Program-made: the position numbers and the translations under genes
From: Streptomyces sp. NBC_01429
GTDB taxonomy: Bacteria > Actinomycetota > Actinomycetes > Streptomycetales > Streptomycetaceae
Assembly (NCBI RefSeq): GCF_036231945.1
Contig: NZ_CP109599.1
Location: 5,607,501-5,671,500, forward strand
DNA length: 64,000 nt
Direction of reading: 5' to 3'
Notes under the pieces: model-generated
What the model saw: the letters and a program-made list of their open reading frames with translations, nothing else
What the model was told of the DNA's origin: nothing
Database searches by the model: none
Part shown: piece after piece, positions 27,184 through 34,665 of the stretch
Position numbering within the stretch: the first letter of the stretch is position 1
Layout: the number at the start of each line of letters is the position of its first letter

Positions 27184-27646
27184 GCTTTTCCTTCACTGTT
27201 CGGTCGGGGGCGGGGGGGGCGGAGCTGGGGCACGTACGCCGCATCCATCGTGTACCGCGACGACGAGAAACGTCATCTCTACCGAGGGGTAACCCGTGCT
27301 CGCCGGGCAATTCCCGGAAAGATCCCGCCCCCGGCCCATCGGCCGCGCCGGTTCAAATCGCAACCTTACGCCCAACCCGTCCATGCGTTCTGTTCGGTCG
27401 TTCGGGTCTGATTGACGTACCGAAACGGCATAACATGGCAAAGAAGGAGGAAGTGTATGGCCTACGTCACAGCGAGTGGGGTCGAAGTGGCAGGAGATGC
27501 GACGAAGGGGCCCGGATCGTCACTGTTTCGGCGGTCTCGGCAGCCGGGTACTTGCGCGATCCGCTCCGCCCGTGTGGACTACGGCCAATGCCCCGCGTAC
27601 GCGCGCGGCCGAAGCATTTATCCGAAACATGATCAGGAGGCAATCC
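27184..27646. other. Divergent region aceE/DUF3052 with an unexplained ribosome-binding site
   Basis: AAGAAGGAGG at 27441-27450 is followed after six bases by ATG 27457. The frame from there stays open to 27852, but beyond the first 20 residues it is Arg/Gly-rich and overlaps the DUF3052 gene in another frame. A second short frame starts at ATG 27435 and ends at 27632. The rest is promoter: TTGACG at 27412-27417, and an AT-rich stretch 27600-27640 ending in the AGGAGG of the DUF3052 gene. Confidence 0.45.
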
Positions 27647-28084
27647 GTGAGCGCGACCGCGGACCACGCGGAGGAACGGACCAACCTTGCCGCGAGGCTT
27701 GGGTTCGAACCCGGACAGGTGGTCCAGGAGATCGGCTACGACGACGACGTCGAGCAGGAGCTCCGCGAGTCCATCGAGGCCATCATCGGCCAGGAGCTCG
27801 TCGACGAGGACTACGAGGACGTGGCCGACGCCGTCCTGCTCTGGTTCCGTGACGAGGACGGCGACCTTACGGACGCGCTGGTGGACGCCATCGGTTTGAT
27901 CGAGGACGGCGGCGTGATCTGGCTGCTGACGCCGAAGACGGGCCGTGACGGCTACGTCGAACCGAGCGACATCAACGAGGCGTCCCAGACGGCGGGTCTG
28001 TCCCAGACCAAGAGCGTCAGCGTCGCCAAGGACTGGGCCGGCAGCCGGCTCGTCACGCCCAAGGCGGCGAAGTCCAAGCGCTGA
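27647..28084 (+). CDS. DUF3052 family protein
   Basis: 145 residues, GTG start with AGGAGG seven bases upstream. The protein is acidic and conserved in actinomycetes: TNLAARLGFEPGQVVQEIGYDDDVEQELRE near the N-terminus, VADAVLLWFRDEDGDLTDALVDA in the middle and a basic C-terminus with TPKAAKSKR. No function is established for the family. No signal peptide or membrane segment. The gene order aceE / DUF3052 / peroxiredoxin is typical of Streptomyces. It is followed by tandem hairpins at 28153-28237. Confidence 0.9.
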   Translation: MSATADHAEERTNLAARLGFEPGQVVQEIGYDDDVEQELRESIEAIIGQELVDEDYEDVADAVLLWFRDEDGDLTDALVDAIGLIEDGGVIWLLTPKTGRDGYVEPSDINEASQTAGLSQTKSVSVAKDWAGSRLVTPKAAKSKR

Positions 28085-28152
28085 CTCCGAGCGCCGCTAC
28101 GAGCGCGCAAGACGCAGCAGCCCGGGGCCCACGGCCCAGCACGCAGCCTTGA

Positions 28153-28184
28153 GGGCCCCCGCCGATCTCCGTCGGTGGGGGCCC
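28153..28184 (+). terminator. Terminator of the DUF3052 gene
   Basis: GGGCCCCC (28153-28160) pairs with GGGGGCCC (28177-28184), continued inward by one G-T pair and CCGA/TCGG, leaving a six-base loop. It lies 68 bases past the stop. Confidence 0.75.
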
Positions 28185-28185
28185 C

Positions 28186-28237
28186 GTGCTCGACGGCCTG
28201 GTGCACGACTGTGAGCGGGCTCCAGGCCGTCGAGCAC
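28186..28237. repeat. Perfect 16-base inverted repeat before the peroxiredoxin gene
   Basis: GTGCTCGACGGCCTGG at 28186-28201 has its exact complement at 28222-28237, with a 20-base loop. It directly follows the DUF3052 terminator and ends nine bases before TAGGGT (28246-28251), a possible -10 for the peroxiredoxin gene. It can be a second terminator or a control site. Confidence 0.75.
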
Positions 28238-28293
28238 CAGGTCGTTAGGGTGGACGGCGACAGTCGAGCCCGCACCGAGAAGGACGTGCACGC

Positions 28294-28761
28294 ATGGCGA
28301 TCGAGGCCGGCGCCCCCGCCCCCGACTTCACCCTCAAGGACAACCACGGACGGACCGTCCGCCTGTCCGGCCTGCGCACGCCCGGCGAGGCCAGAAACGT
28401 CCTGCTGGTCTTCTACCCCTTCGCCTTCACCGGCGTCTGCACCGGTGAGCTGAGCGCCCTGCGCGACCGGCTGTCCTCGTTCGTCAACGACGACACCCAG
28501 CTGCTCGCCGTCTCCAACGACTCCATCCACACCCTGCGCGTCTTCGGCGAGCAGGAGGGGCTGGAGTACCCGCTGCTGTCGGACTTCTGGCCGCACGGCG
28601 AGGTCTCGCGCGCCTACGGCGTCTTCGACGAGGAGAAGGGGTGCGCGGTGCGCGGGACGTTCCTCATCGACAGGACGGGGACGGTGCGCTGGACCGTCGT
28701 CAACGACCTGCCGGACGCCCGGGACCCGGACGAGTACCTCAAGGCGCTGGCCGCGCTCTGA
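28294..28761 (+). CDS. Peroxiredoxin, AhpE-like
   Basis: 155 residues. It reduces peroxides with a cysteine thiol in the cytoplasm. The peroxidatic Cys49 lies in FYPFAFTGVCTGELSALRD (TxxC). APAPDFTLKDNHGRTVRL is the thioredoxin-fold N-terminus and GTFLIDRTGTVRWTVVNDL a conserved strand pair. A second Cys (EKGCAVRGTF, about residue 115) could form an intramolecular disulfide; AhpE-type enzymes vary on this. It precedes the TerD genes on the same strand with 158 bases between, so it is probably separate but may share the stress response (inference). Confidence 0.92.
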   Translation: MAIEAGAPAPDFTLKDNHGRTVRLSGLRTPGEARNVLLVFYPFAFTGVCTGELSALRDRLSSFVNDDTQLLAVSNDSIHTLRVFGEQEGLEYPLLSDFWPHGEVSRAYGVFDEEKGCAVRGTFLIDRTGTVRWTVVNDLPDARDPDEYLKALAAL

Positions 28762-28919
28762 GCCCCGGAGGCCGCCCTCGCGGGTTCCCGCCCCGTCCGG
28801 CCGTCGAAATCGTGTCGTATCGGGGAACCGGTCACTAGGATCCAGACGTTGATCGAGTGCCAACGCACCAAGGGACGCCCGGCTCGCTCGCCGGCCCCGG
28901 GAAACCATTAGGAGGACTC

Positions 28920-29495
28920 GTGGGAGTCAGTCTCAGCAAGGGCGGAAACGTCTCGCTGACCAAGGCCGCGCCCAACCTGACCGCGGTCACCGTGGGTCTG
29001 GGCTGGGACGCCCGCACGACCACCGGCAGCGACTTCGACCTCGACGCCAGCGCCCTGCTGACGAACACCGAGGGCAAGGTCACCGCCGACGGAAACTTCG
29101 TCTTCTTCAACAACCTCAAGAGCCCCGACGGTTCCGTCGAGCACACCGGTGACAACCTCACGGGTGAGGGCGAAGGCGACGACGAGGCGATCAAGGTCAA
29201 TCTGGCCACGGTCCCCGCCGATGTCGACAAGATCGTCTTCCCCGTCTCCATCTACGAGGCGGAGAGCCGGCAGCAGTCCTTCGGCCAGGTGCGCAACGCC
29301 TACATCCGCGTCGTCAACCAGGCCGACAACAACGAGCTGGCGCGCTACGACCTCACGGAGGACGCCTCGACGGAGACCGCGATGGTCTTCGGCGAGCTGT
29401 ACCGCAACGGGGCGGAGTGGAAGTTCCGCGCGATCGGCCAGGGATACGCCTCGGGCCTGCGCGGCATCGCCCAGGACTTCGGCGTCAACGTCTGA
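28920..29495 (+). CDS. TerD family protein (first copy)
   Basis: 191 residues, GTG start directly after AGGAGG at five bases. The calcium-binding motif of TerD is present in [19 protein letters not shown], followed by [28 protein letters not shown] and [40 protein letters not shown]. TerD proteins bind Ca2+ and are needed for tellurite, phage and chemical stress resistance in known ter systems; in Streptomyces they affect development. It is highly similar to the copy at 29739. An 18-base hairpin follows. Confidence 0.94.
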   Translation: MGVSLSKGGNVSLTKAAPNLTAVTVGLGWDARTTTGSDFDLDASALLTNTEGKVTADGNFVFFNNLKSPDGSVEHTGDNLTGEGEGDDEAIKVNLATVPADVDKIVFPVSIYEAESRQQSFGQVRNAYIRVVNQADNNELARYDLTEDASTETAMVFGELYRNGAEWKFRAIGQGYASGLRGIAQDFGVNV

Positions 29496-29543
29496 GCCGC
29501 CGAACGGGAGGCCCCGGGCGGTCCGGGGCACTCGTCTTCCGCC

Positions 29544-29584
29544 ATGTGTTCGGCGCCGCACCGTGAGTGCGGCGCCGAACACAT
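29544..29584 (+). terminator. Long hairpin between the two terD genes
   Basis: A perfect 18-base stem (29544-29561 with 29567-29584), loop CGTGA, followed by TTTCG. It should terminate or attenuate transcription after the first terD. Confidence 0.8.
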
Positions 29585-29738
29585 TTCGTACCGCACGCGC
29601 ACCACGCGCACCACACGGATCCCGGTCCGGGACGGAACGCACGAACGGACCGCATGATCAGTCTGGGAACGGGCAGGACGTCAGGCGCGTCTTGACCGTA
29701 CGCACACCACCACATCACCTCGGGGAGGACTCACCATC

Positions 29739-30314
29739 ATGGGCGTCACACTCGCCAAGGGAGGCAATGTCTCCCTCTCCAAGGCCGCGCCGAACCTCAC
29801 CCAGGTGCTGGTCGGGCTCGGCTGGGACGCGCGCTCCACCACCGGAGCCGACTTCGACCTCGACGCCAGCGCGCTGCTCTGCCAGAACGGCCGCGTGATG
29901 GGAGACGAATGGTTCGTCTTCTACAACAATCTGACCAGCCCGGACGGTTCCGTCGAACACACCGGTGACAATCTGACCGGTGAGGGCGAGGGCGACGACG
30001 AGTCGATCATCGTCGATCTCTCCAAGGTCCCGGCCCACTGCGACAAGATCGTTTTCCCGGTCTCGATCCATGACGCCGACAACCGGGGCCAGACATTCGG
30101 GCAGGTCGCCAATGCTTTCATCCGCGTGGTCAACCAGGCGGACGGACAGGAACTCGCGCGGTACGACCTGAGCGAGGACGCCTCCACCGAAACCGCGATG
30201 ATCTTCGGCGAGCTGTACCGCTACGGGGGCGAGTGGAAGTTCCGTGCGGTTGGGCAGGGGTACGCGTCGGGACTGCGGGGCATCGCCCTAGACTTCGGGG
30301 TCAACGTTTCGTAA
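29739..30314 (+). CDS. TerD family protein (second copy)
   Basis: 191 residues, ATG with GGGGAGG upstream. It has the same architecture as the first copy: [23 protein letters not shown] for Ca2+ binding, [28 protein letters not shown], and a C-terminal [36 protein letters not shown] Cys inside the Ca2+ motif region (LLCQNG) distinguishes it from copy one. It is likely cotranscribed with the DUF475 gene 51 bases downstream. Confidence 0.95.
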   Translation: MGVTLAKGGNVSLSKAAPNLTQVLVGLGWDARSTTGADFDLDASALLCQNGRVMGDEWFVFYNNLTSPDGSVEHTGDNLTGEGEGDDESIIVDLSKVPAHCDKIVFPVSIHDADNRGQTFGQVANAFIRVVNQADGQELARYDLSEDASTETAMIFGELYRYGGEWKFRAVGQGYASGLRGIALDFGVNVS

Positions 30315-30365
30315 AGCAGTGCTCTGCACGGGGGAAATCCCGTTAATCGCAAAATGGGGTAGCCA

Positions 30366-31505
30366 GTGATCCTGAAAACCTTCGGCTGGTCGTTCGCCAT
30401 CACGGCGCTCGGCCTTGCCTTCGCCGCCTGGCAGTGGGGGTGGCAGGCGTTCGGGATCGTGCTGATCCTGTCGGTCCTGGAGATCTCGCTGTCGTTCGAC
30501 AACGCGGTCGTCAACGCCGGGATCCTGAAGAAGATGAATGCCTTCTGGCAGAAGATCTTCCTCACGGTCGGTGTCCTCATCGCCGTCTTCGGCATGCGAC
30601 TGGTGTTCCCCGTCGTCATCGTGGCCATCAGCGCCAAGGTCGGGCCCATCGAAGCCGTCGAACTGGCGGTGCAGAATCCGGAGCGGTACGAGGACCTCGT
30701 CACCGACGCGCATCCGGCGATCGCCGCCTTCGGTGGCATGTTCCTGCTGATGATCTTCCTGGACTTCATCTTCGAGGACCGGGACATCAAGTGGCTGGGC
30801 TGGCTGGAACGCCCGCTGGCCAAGCTCGGCAAGGTCGACATGCTGTCGGTCTGCGTCGCGCTGATCGTTCTCCTCGTCGCGGCGATGACCTTCGCGACCG
30901 ACGCGCACACCAGTACCGGATACCAGGACAAGTCGGCCACCGTACTGCTCGCCGGCATCGCCGGTCTGATCACGTACCTCGTGGTGGGCGGTCTCTCCGG
31001 CTACTTCGAGGACAAGCTGGAGGAGGACGAGGAGCGGGAGCACGAGGAGGAGGAGAAGGCCAGGGCCGAGGGCAAGAAGGTCACGGCGGTCGGAATGGCG
31101 GGCAAGGCCGCGTTCTTCCTCTTCCTGTACCTCGAAGTCCTCGACGCGTCCTTCTCCTTCGACGGCGTGATCGGCGCCTTCGCCATCACGAACCACATCT
31201 TCTGGATGGCGCTCGGCCTCGGCATCGGCGCGATGTACGTCCGTTCGCTGACGGTCTATCTGGTCCGCGAGGGCACCCTGGACGACTACGTCTACCTGGA
31301 GCACGGCGCGCACTACGCGATCGGCGCGCTGGCCGCGATCCTGCTCATCACCATCGAGCACTCCATCAACGAGATCGTCACGGGTCTGGTCGGCGTCGTT
31401 CTCATCGCCGCCTCCTTCTGGTCCTCCGTGCGCCGCAACAAGGCGCTGGAGGCCGAGGGCGGGGACAAGGATGCGGACGGGGACAAGGCGGCGCTCCACG
31501 TCTGA
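30366..31505 (+). CDS. TerC-like integral membrane protein (DUF475)
   Basis: 379 residues with about nine hydrophobic segments. TerC-type acidic membrane motifs are seen twice: LEISLSFDNAVVNAGIL (about 40-55) and VLDASFSFDGVIGAFAIT (about 255-272), each with conserved Asp/Asn in the membrane. A charged cytoplasmic loop EDKLEEDEEREHEEEEKARAE (about 215-235) separates the two halves. TerC proteins are linked to metal export and to the membrane arm of Ter systems. GTG start at 30366. It follows the second terD gene and belongs with it. Confidence 0.92.
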   Translation: MILKTFGWSFAITALGLAFAAWQWGWQAFGIVLILSVLEISLSFDNAVVNAGILKKMNAFWQKIFLTVGVLIAVFGMRLVFPVVIVAISAKVGPIEAVELAVQNPERYEDLVTDAHPAIAAFGGMFLLMIFLDFIFEDRDIKWLGWLERPLAKLGKVDMLSVCVALIVLLVAAMTFATDAHTSTGYQDKSATVLLAGIAGLITYLVVGGLSGYFEDKLEEDEEREHEEEEKARAEGKKVTAVGMAGKAAFFLFLYLEVLDASFSFDGVIGAFAITNHIFWMALGLGIGAMYVRSLTVYLVREGTLDDYVYLEHGAHYAIGALAAILLITIEHSINEIVTGLVGVVLIAASFWSSVRRNKALEAEGGDKDADGDKAALHV

Positions 31506-31669
31506 GATCATGCGCCGGTGAGCCCTCATATGAGCCGGTCCACCGGGGTGTGATCCGCCGGGGATCCGGGGAACGCTCTCCACGGGGCGGGCAGCGAGGC
31601 GAGAGCCCGCGTCCGCCCCGTGGCTGTGTGCCGGGCAGGGCGAGTTGACGACAGCGAAGGGGTGGGGGC

Positions 31670-32410
31670 ATGGCCTTCTGGGACAACCTGTGGCCAGGGC
31701 AAAAGGCATCGCAATTCGATTCGGGCAACGCGGCGTCCAACTCCATTGAGCTGACCAAGCGGCATCCGACGATCTCGCTGACCAAGCAGGGCGCGGCGAC
31801 CGGCAATCTGCGGGTCAACCTCTCGTGGCAGATGCGTACGTCGGACATCGGGCAGCGGTCGCGGCAGAGCGGCCGGCTGCTGAGCAATCCGCTCAAGCTG
31901 TTCAAGCCGGAGGTCGTCCAGGCGCACACCCAGGGCGTCGTCAACGTGGACCTCGACCTGGGCTGCATGTACGAGCTGACCGACGGCAGCAAGGGCGTGG
32001 TGCAGCCGCTCGGCAACTTCCTCGGCGACCTCAACGGGCCGCCGTACATCAAGGCCAGCGGTGACGACCGGTTCGGCGCGGGCTCGGGGGAGACGATCTA
32101 CGTCAACCTCGACCAGCGGGAGAACATCAAGCGGCTGCTGTTCTTCGTCTACATCTACGACCAGACGCCCGCGTTCGACCGGACGCACGCGCACATCACG
32201 ATGTATCCGAGCAGCGGCCCGCGGATAGAGATCGACCTCGACGAGCACGAGCCGCAGGCCCGCTCCTGCGCGGTGTTCTCGGTGGACAACGTCAAGGGCG
32301 AGCTGGTCGTGCGCCGCGAGGTGAGGTACGTCTACGGCTTCCAGGGCGAGCTGGACCGGCTGTACGGGTGGGGCCTCCAGTGGGGGCGCGGTTTCAAGAC
32401 GAAGACCTGA
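31670..32410 (+). CDS. TerA-like protein of the TerD superfamily
   Basis: 246 residues, GGGGTGGGGGC before the ATG. It starts MAFWDNLWPGQKASQFDSGN and then has ISLTKQGAATGNLRVNLSWQMR, the TerD/TerA strand pattern, DLDLGCMYELTDGSKGVVQPLG and YIYDQTPAFDRTHAHITMYPSSGPRIEIDLDE. This matches TerA-like proteins of actinomycete ter clusters. The canonical TerD DLDASA motif is replaced by DLDLGC, so metal binding may differ. It converges on the Pro-rich TerD gene with 18 bases between stops. Confidence 0.88.
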   Translation: MAFWDNLWPGQKASQFDSGNAASNSIELTKRHPTISLTKQGAATGNLRVNLSWQMRTSDIGQRSRQSGRLLSNPLKLFKPEVVQAHTQGVVNVDLDLGCMYELTDGSKGVVQPLGNFLGDLNGPPYIKASGDDRFGAGSGETIYVNLDQRENIKRLLFFVYIYDQTPAFDRTHAHITMYPSSGPRIEIDLDEHEPQARSCAVFSVDNVKGELVVRREVRYVYGFQGELDRLYGWGLQWGRGFKTKT

Positions 32411-32428
32411 GCGAGGACCGCCGCCCGG

Positions 32429-33292
32429 TCACTGCCGCAGGAACTGCGGCCCCATCGGGGGCAGCCGGAAGTTGGGATCGGGGGCGGGCGCGGCGGCTAC
32501 CGCGGGCTGCGGATAGCCGTACGCGGGCCGCGGCGCCGACACCGGCTGCGGATAGCCGTACGGCGGCGGGGCCGCCGGCAGGGCGGGCTGCGGGTAGCCG
32601 TACCCGGGTCCCGCCGCGGGCAGCGCGGGCGGCAGGTCCGGCGGGGGCGGCGCGACCGCGGCGGCGTCGGGGAGCGGGATGAGGCTGGTGGGGGCGTCGG
32701 CCGAGAAGTCGGCGTCGTCGTCGCTCTCCGCCGGCCTTCCCGACCCCTCCGAGTCGTCCACCGAGATGCCGAACGCCGTGGCCAGCCCGACAAGGCCGGT
32801 CGGATAGCCCTGCCCGACGGCCCGGAACTTCCAGCTGTCCCCGCGCCGGTACAGCTCGCCGCAGATGATCGCGGTCTCCTCGCCGGTCTCCGGCCGCACA
32901 TCGAAGACGGCCAGCGGCTCGCCCTCGGCCGAGCCCGCGTCGTACAGCAGTATCCGCAGGTCGTCCACGTGCTGGAAGCTCGCTCCGTCCGACGAGGCCG
33001 CGAGCACCACCTGGTCGACCGACGGGTCCAGCCCGGTGAGATCGGCCTCGACGGTGTCCGTCAGCGCCTCGCCGACCTGCTTCTTCGGCAGCCGCCTGAC
33101 CAGTCCCGACGGATGGCGCGGCTGGTTGTAGAAGACGAAGTCCTCGTCGGAACGCACCCGGCCCCCGGCTCCGAGCAGCAGGGCGGACGCGTCCACGTCG
33201 GGCACCCCCGGGCCGGGGGTCCAGTGCAGCACGGCACGTACGGCCATGGCGTCGAGCGGGACGTTCGAGCCCTTGAGCATCGCGTGCGTCAT
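32429..33292 (-). CDS. TerD family protein with Pro-rich YGYPQP tail
   Basis: 287 residues from [13 protein letters not shown]; an ATG at 33301 is equally placed for the GGAAGG site. The TerD domain covers about 1-185: [72 protein letters not shown] disordered tail follows with three YGYPQP motifs separated by Pro/Ala spacers and ends [13 protein letters not shown]. Tails of this kind suggest a binding partner or membrane localisation. It is divergent from the aldolase-like gene, sharing an intergenic region with a strong promoter. Confidence 0.9.
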   Translation of the reverse strand: MTHAMLKGSNVPLDAMAVRAVLHWTPGPGVPDVDASALLLGAGGRVRSDEDFVFYNQPRHPSGLVRRLPKKQVGEALTDTVEADLTGLDPSVDQVVLAASSDGASFQHVDDLRILLYDAGSAEGEPLAVFDVRPETGEETAIICGELYRRGDSWKFRAVGQGYPTGLVGLATAFGISVDDSEGSGRPAESDDDADFSADAPTSLIPLPDAAAVAPPPPDLPPALPAAGPGYGYPQPALPAAPPPYGYPQPVSAPRPAYGYPQPAVAAAPAPDPNFRLPPMGPQFLRQ

Positions 33293-33429
33293 ACGAATCA
33301 TCCTGCCTTCCCGGACCCCGCGCGGACAACGTGGGTCCCCCGGGAGGGCGTGGGTCAGGCCCGTGGCCGTGGCTGCCGCAGGGGCGGGATGTGGACGAGT
33401 TACCGGGAATTCACCAACCCGGGGAACTC

Positions 33430-33459
33430 TTGACACCCGCTCGTACGTACTATTACCGG
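33430..33459 (+). promoter_or_regulatory. Promoter of the Ter enzyme operon
   Basis: Consensus -35 TTGACA (33430-33435) with an AT-rich -10 region 15 to 18 bases later (TATTAC or TACCGG, 33451-33459), 43 bases before the ATG at 33502. Confidence 0.65.
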
Positions 33460-33501
33460 CCACCTGACCGATGGGCCATCGAGGCAGCACGGGGGATTGA
33501 A

Positions 33502-34665
33502 ATGCGTCATTTCGGGCATATCCCGCCCACTGTCCGAGAGGGCCTGTTCCATCAGGAGCCGTGCGAGTTCACCGCCGACTCTCCCGCACCGCTGCTCTCC
33601 GCCGCCCTCGGTGCGACGCTCTACAGCCCCGCCACCCGGCCCCGGCTCGCTGACGACGTGCTGAAGCAGACCGAGCGCGGTGTCGTCTCCATGGTCCTCT
33701 GCCTGGAGGACTCCATCCACGACTCCGAGGTGGAGGCCGCCGAGACCAATCTCGTGCGGCAGTTCGCCGACCTCGACGGGCGCGGCGTCCAGACCCCGCT
33801 GCTCTTCATCCGCGTCCGCGAGCCCGAACAGATACCCGATCTGGTGCGCAGGCTCGGGCCCACCGTGCGGCTGCTGTCCGGATTCGTACTCCCCAAGTTC
33901 ACCGAGGAGCGCGGCACCCCCTTCCTGGAGGCCCTCGCGGAGGCCGAGAGCGCCTGCGGGCGCACGCTGTACGCCATGCCGGTGCTCGAATCGCCCGAGC
34001 TGCTCCACCTGGAGACCAGGACCCGCACACTCACCGGCATCGCCTGCGTCGTCGACAAATACCGCGACCGGGTGCTCGCGCTGCGCCTCGGCGTCACCGA
34101 CTTCTGCTCGGCGTACGGCCTGCGCCGCTCGCCCGACATGACCGCGTACGACGTACGGATCGTGGCCGCCGTCATCGCGGACGTCGTCAACGTGCTGGGG
34201 CGCGCCGACGGGTCCGGCTTCACGATCACCGGCCCGGTCTGGGAGTACTTCCGGCTCCAGGAGCGCATGTTCAAACCGCAGCTGCGCCGCAGCCCGTTCC
34301 TGGAGGGCCGCGCGGAGGAGCTGCGGACGAACCTCATCGAGCACGACCTCGACGGGCTGCTGCGCGAGATCGCCCTGGACCGGGCCAACGGCCTCCAGGG
34401 CAAGACCTGCATCCACCCCTCCCACGTGCCGCCCGTGCACGCGCTCTCGGTCGTCAGCCACGAGGAGTTCAGCGACGCCCGGGACATCCTGCGGCCCGAG
34501 CGCGACGGCGGCGGGGTACTGCGCTCCGCGTACACGAACAAGATGAACGAGGTGAAGCCCCACCGCGCCTGGGCCGAGCGCACCCTGCGCCGCGCCGAGG
34601 TGTTCGGCGTCGCGCGCGAGGACGTCGGGTTCGTGGAGCTGCTCACGGCGGGCCTCGGGGAGTGA
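33502..34665 (+). CDS. HpcH/HpaI aldolase / citrate lyase beta-like enzyme of the Ter operon
   Basis: 387 residues. A TIM-barrel C-C lyase fold is indicated by [26 protein letters not shown] (acidic metal ligand), [23 protein letters not shown] and [18 protein letters not shown] (second Glu ligand). [17 protein letters not shown] and [21 protein letters not shown] follow the citrate-lyase beta pattern (HPSQV-like). It should make or break a carbon-carbon bond on a CoA or sugar-like substrate. It is the first gene of an operon with PRTase-StiP and HAD (both with GTGA overlaps), the set proposed in comparative work on Ter systems to make a nucleoside-like metabolite. Confidence 0.88.
   Translation: MRHFGHIPPTVREGLFHQEPCEFTADSPAPLLSAALGATLYSPATRPRLADDVLKQTERGVVSMVLCLEDSIHDSEVEAAETNLVRQFADLDGRGVQTPLLFIRVREPEQIPDLVRRLGPTVRLLSGFVLPKFTEERGTPFLEALAEAESACGRTLYAMPVLESPELLHLETRTRTLTGIACVVDKYRDRVLALRLGVTDFCSAYGLRRSPDMTAYDVRIVAAVIADVVNVLGRADGSGFTITGPVWEYFRLQERMFKPQLRRSPFLEGRAEELRTNLIEHDLDGLLREIALDRANGLQGKTCIHPSHVPPVHALSVVSHEEFSDARDILRPERDGGGVLRSAYTNKMNEVKPHRAWAERTLRRAEVFGVAREDVGFVELLTAGLGE

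Noticed and set aside
23767-27411. 1214-residue plus-strand reading frame over aceE
   Set aside because: It is opposite to the clearly functional aceE and has Arg/Val/Gly-rich composition from codon-bias shadowing.
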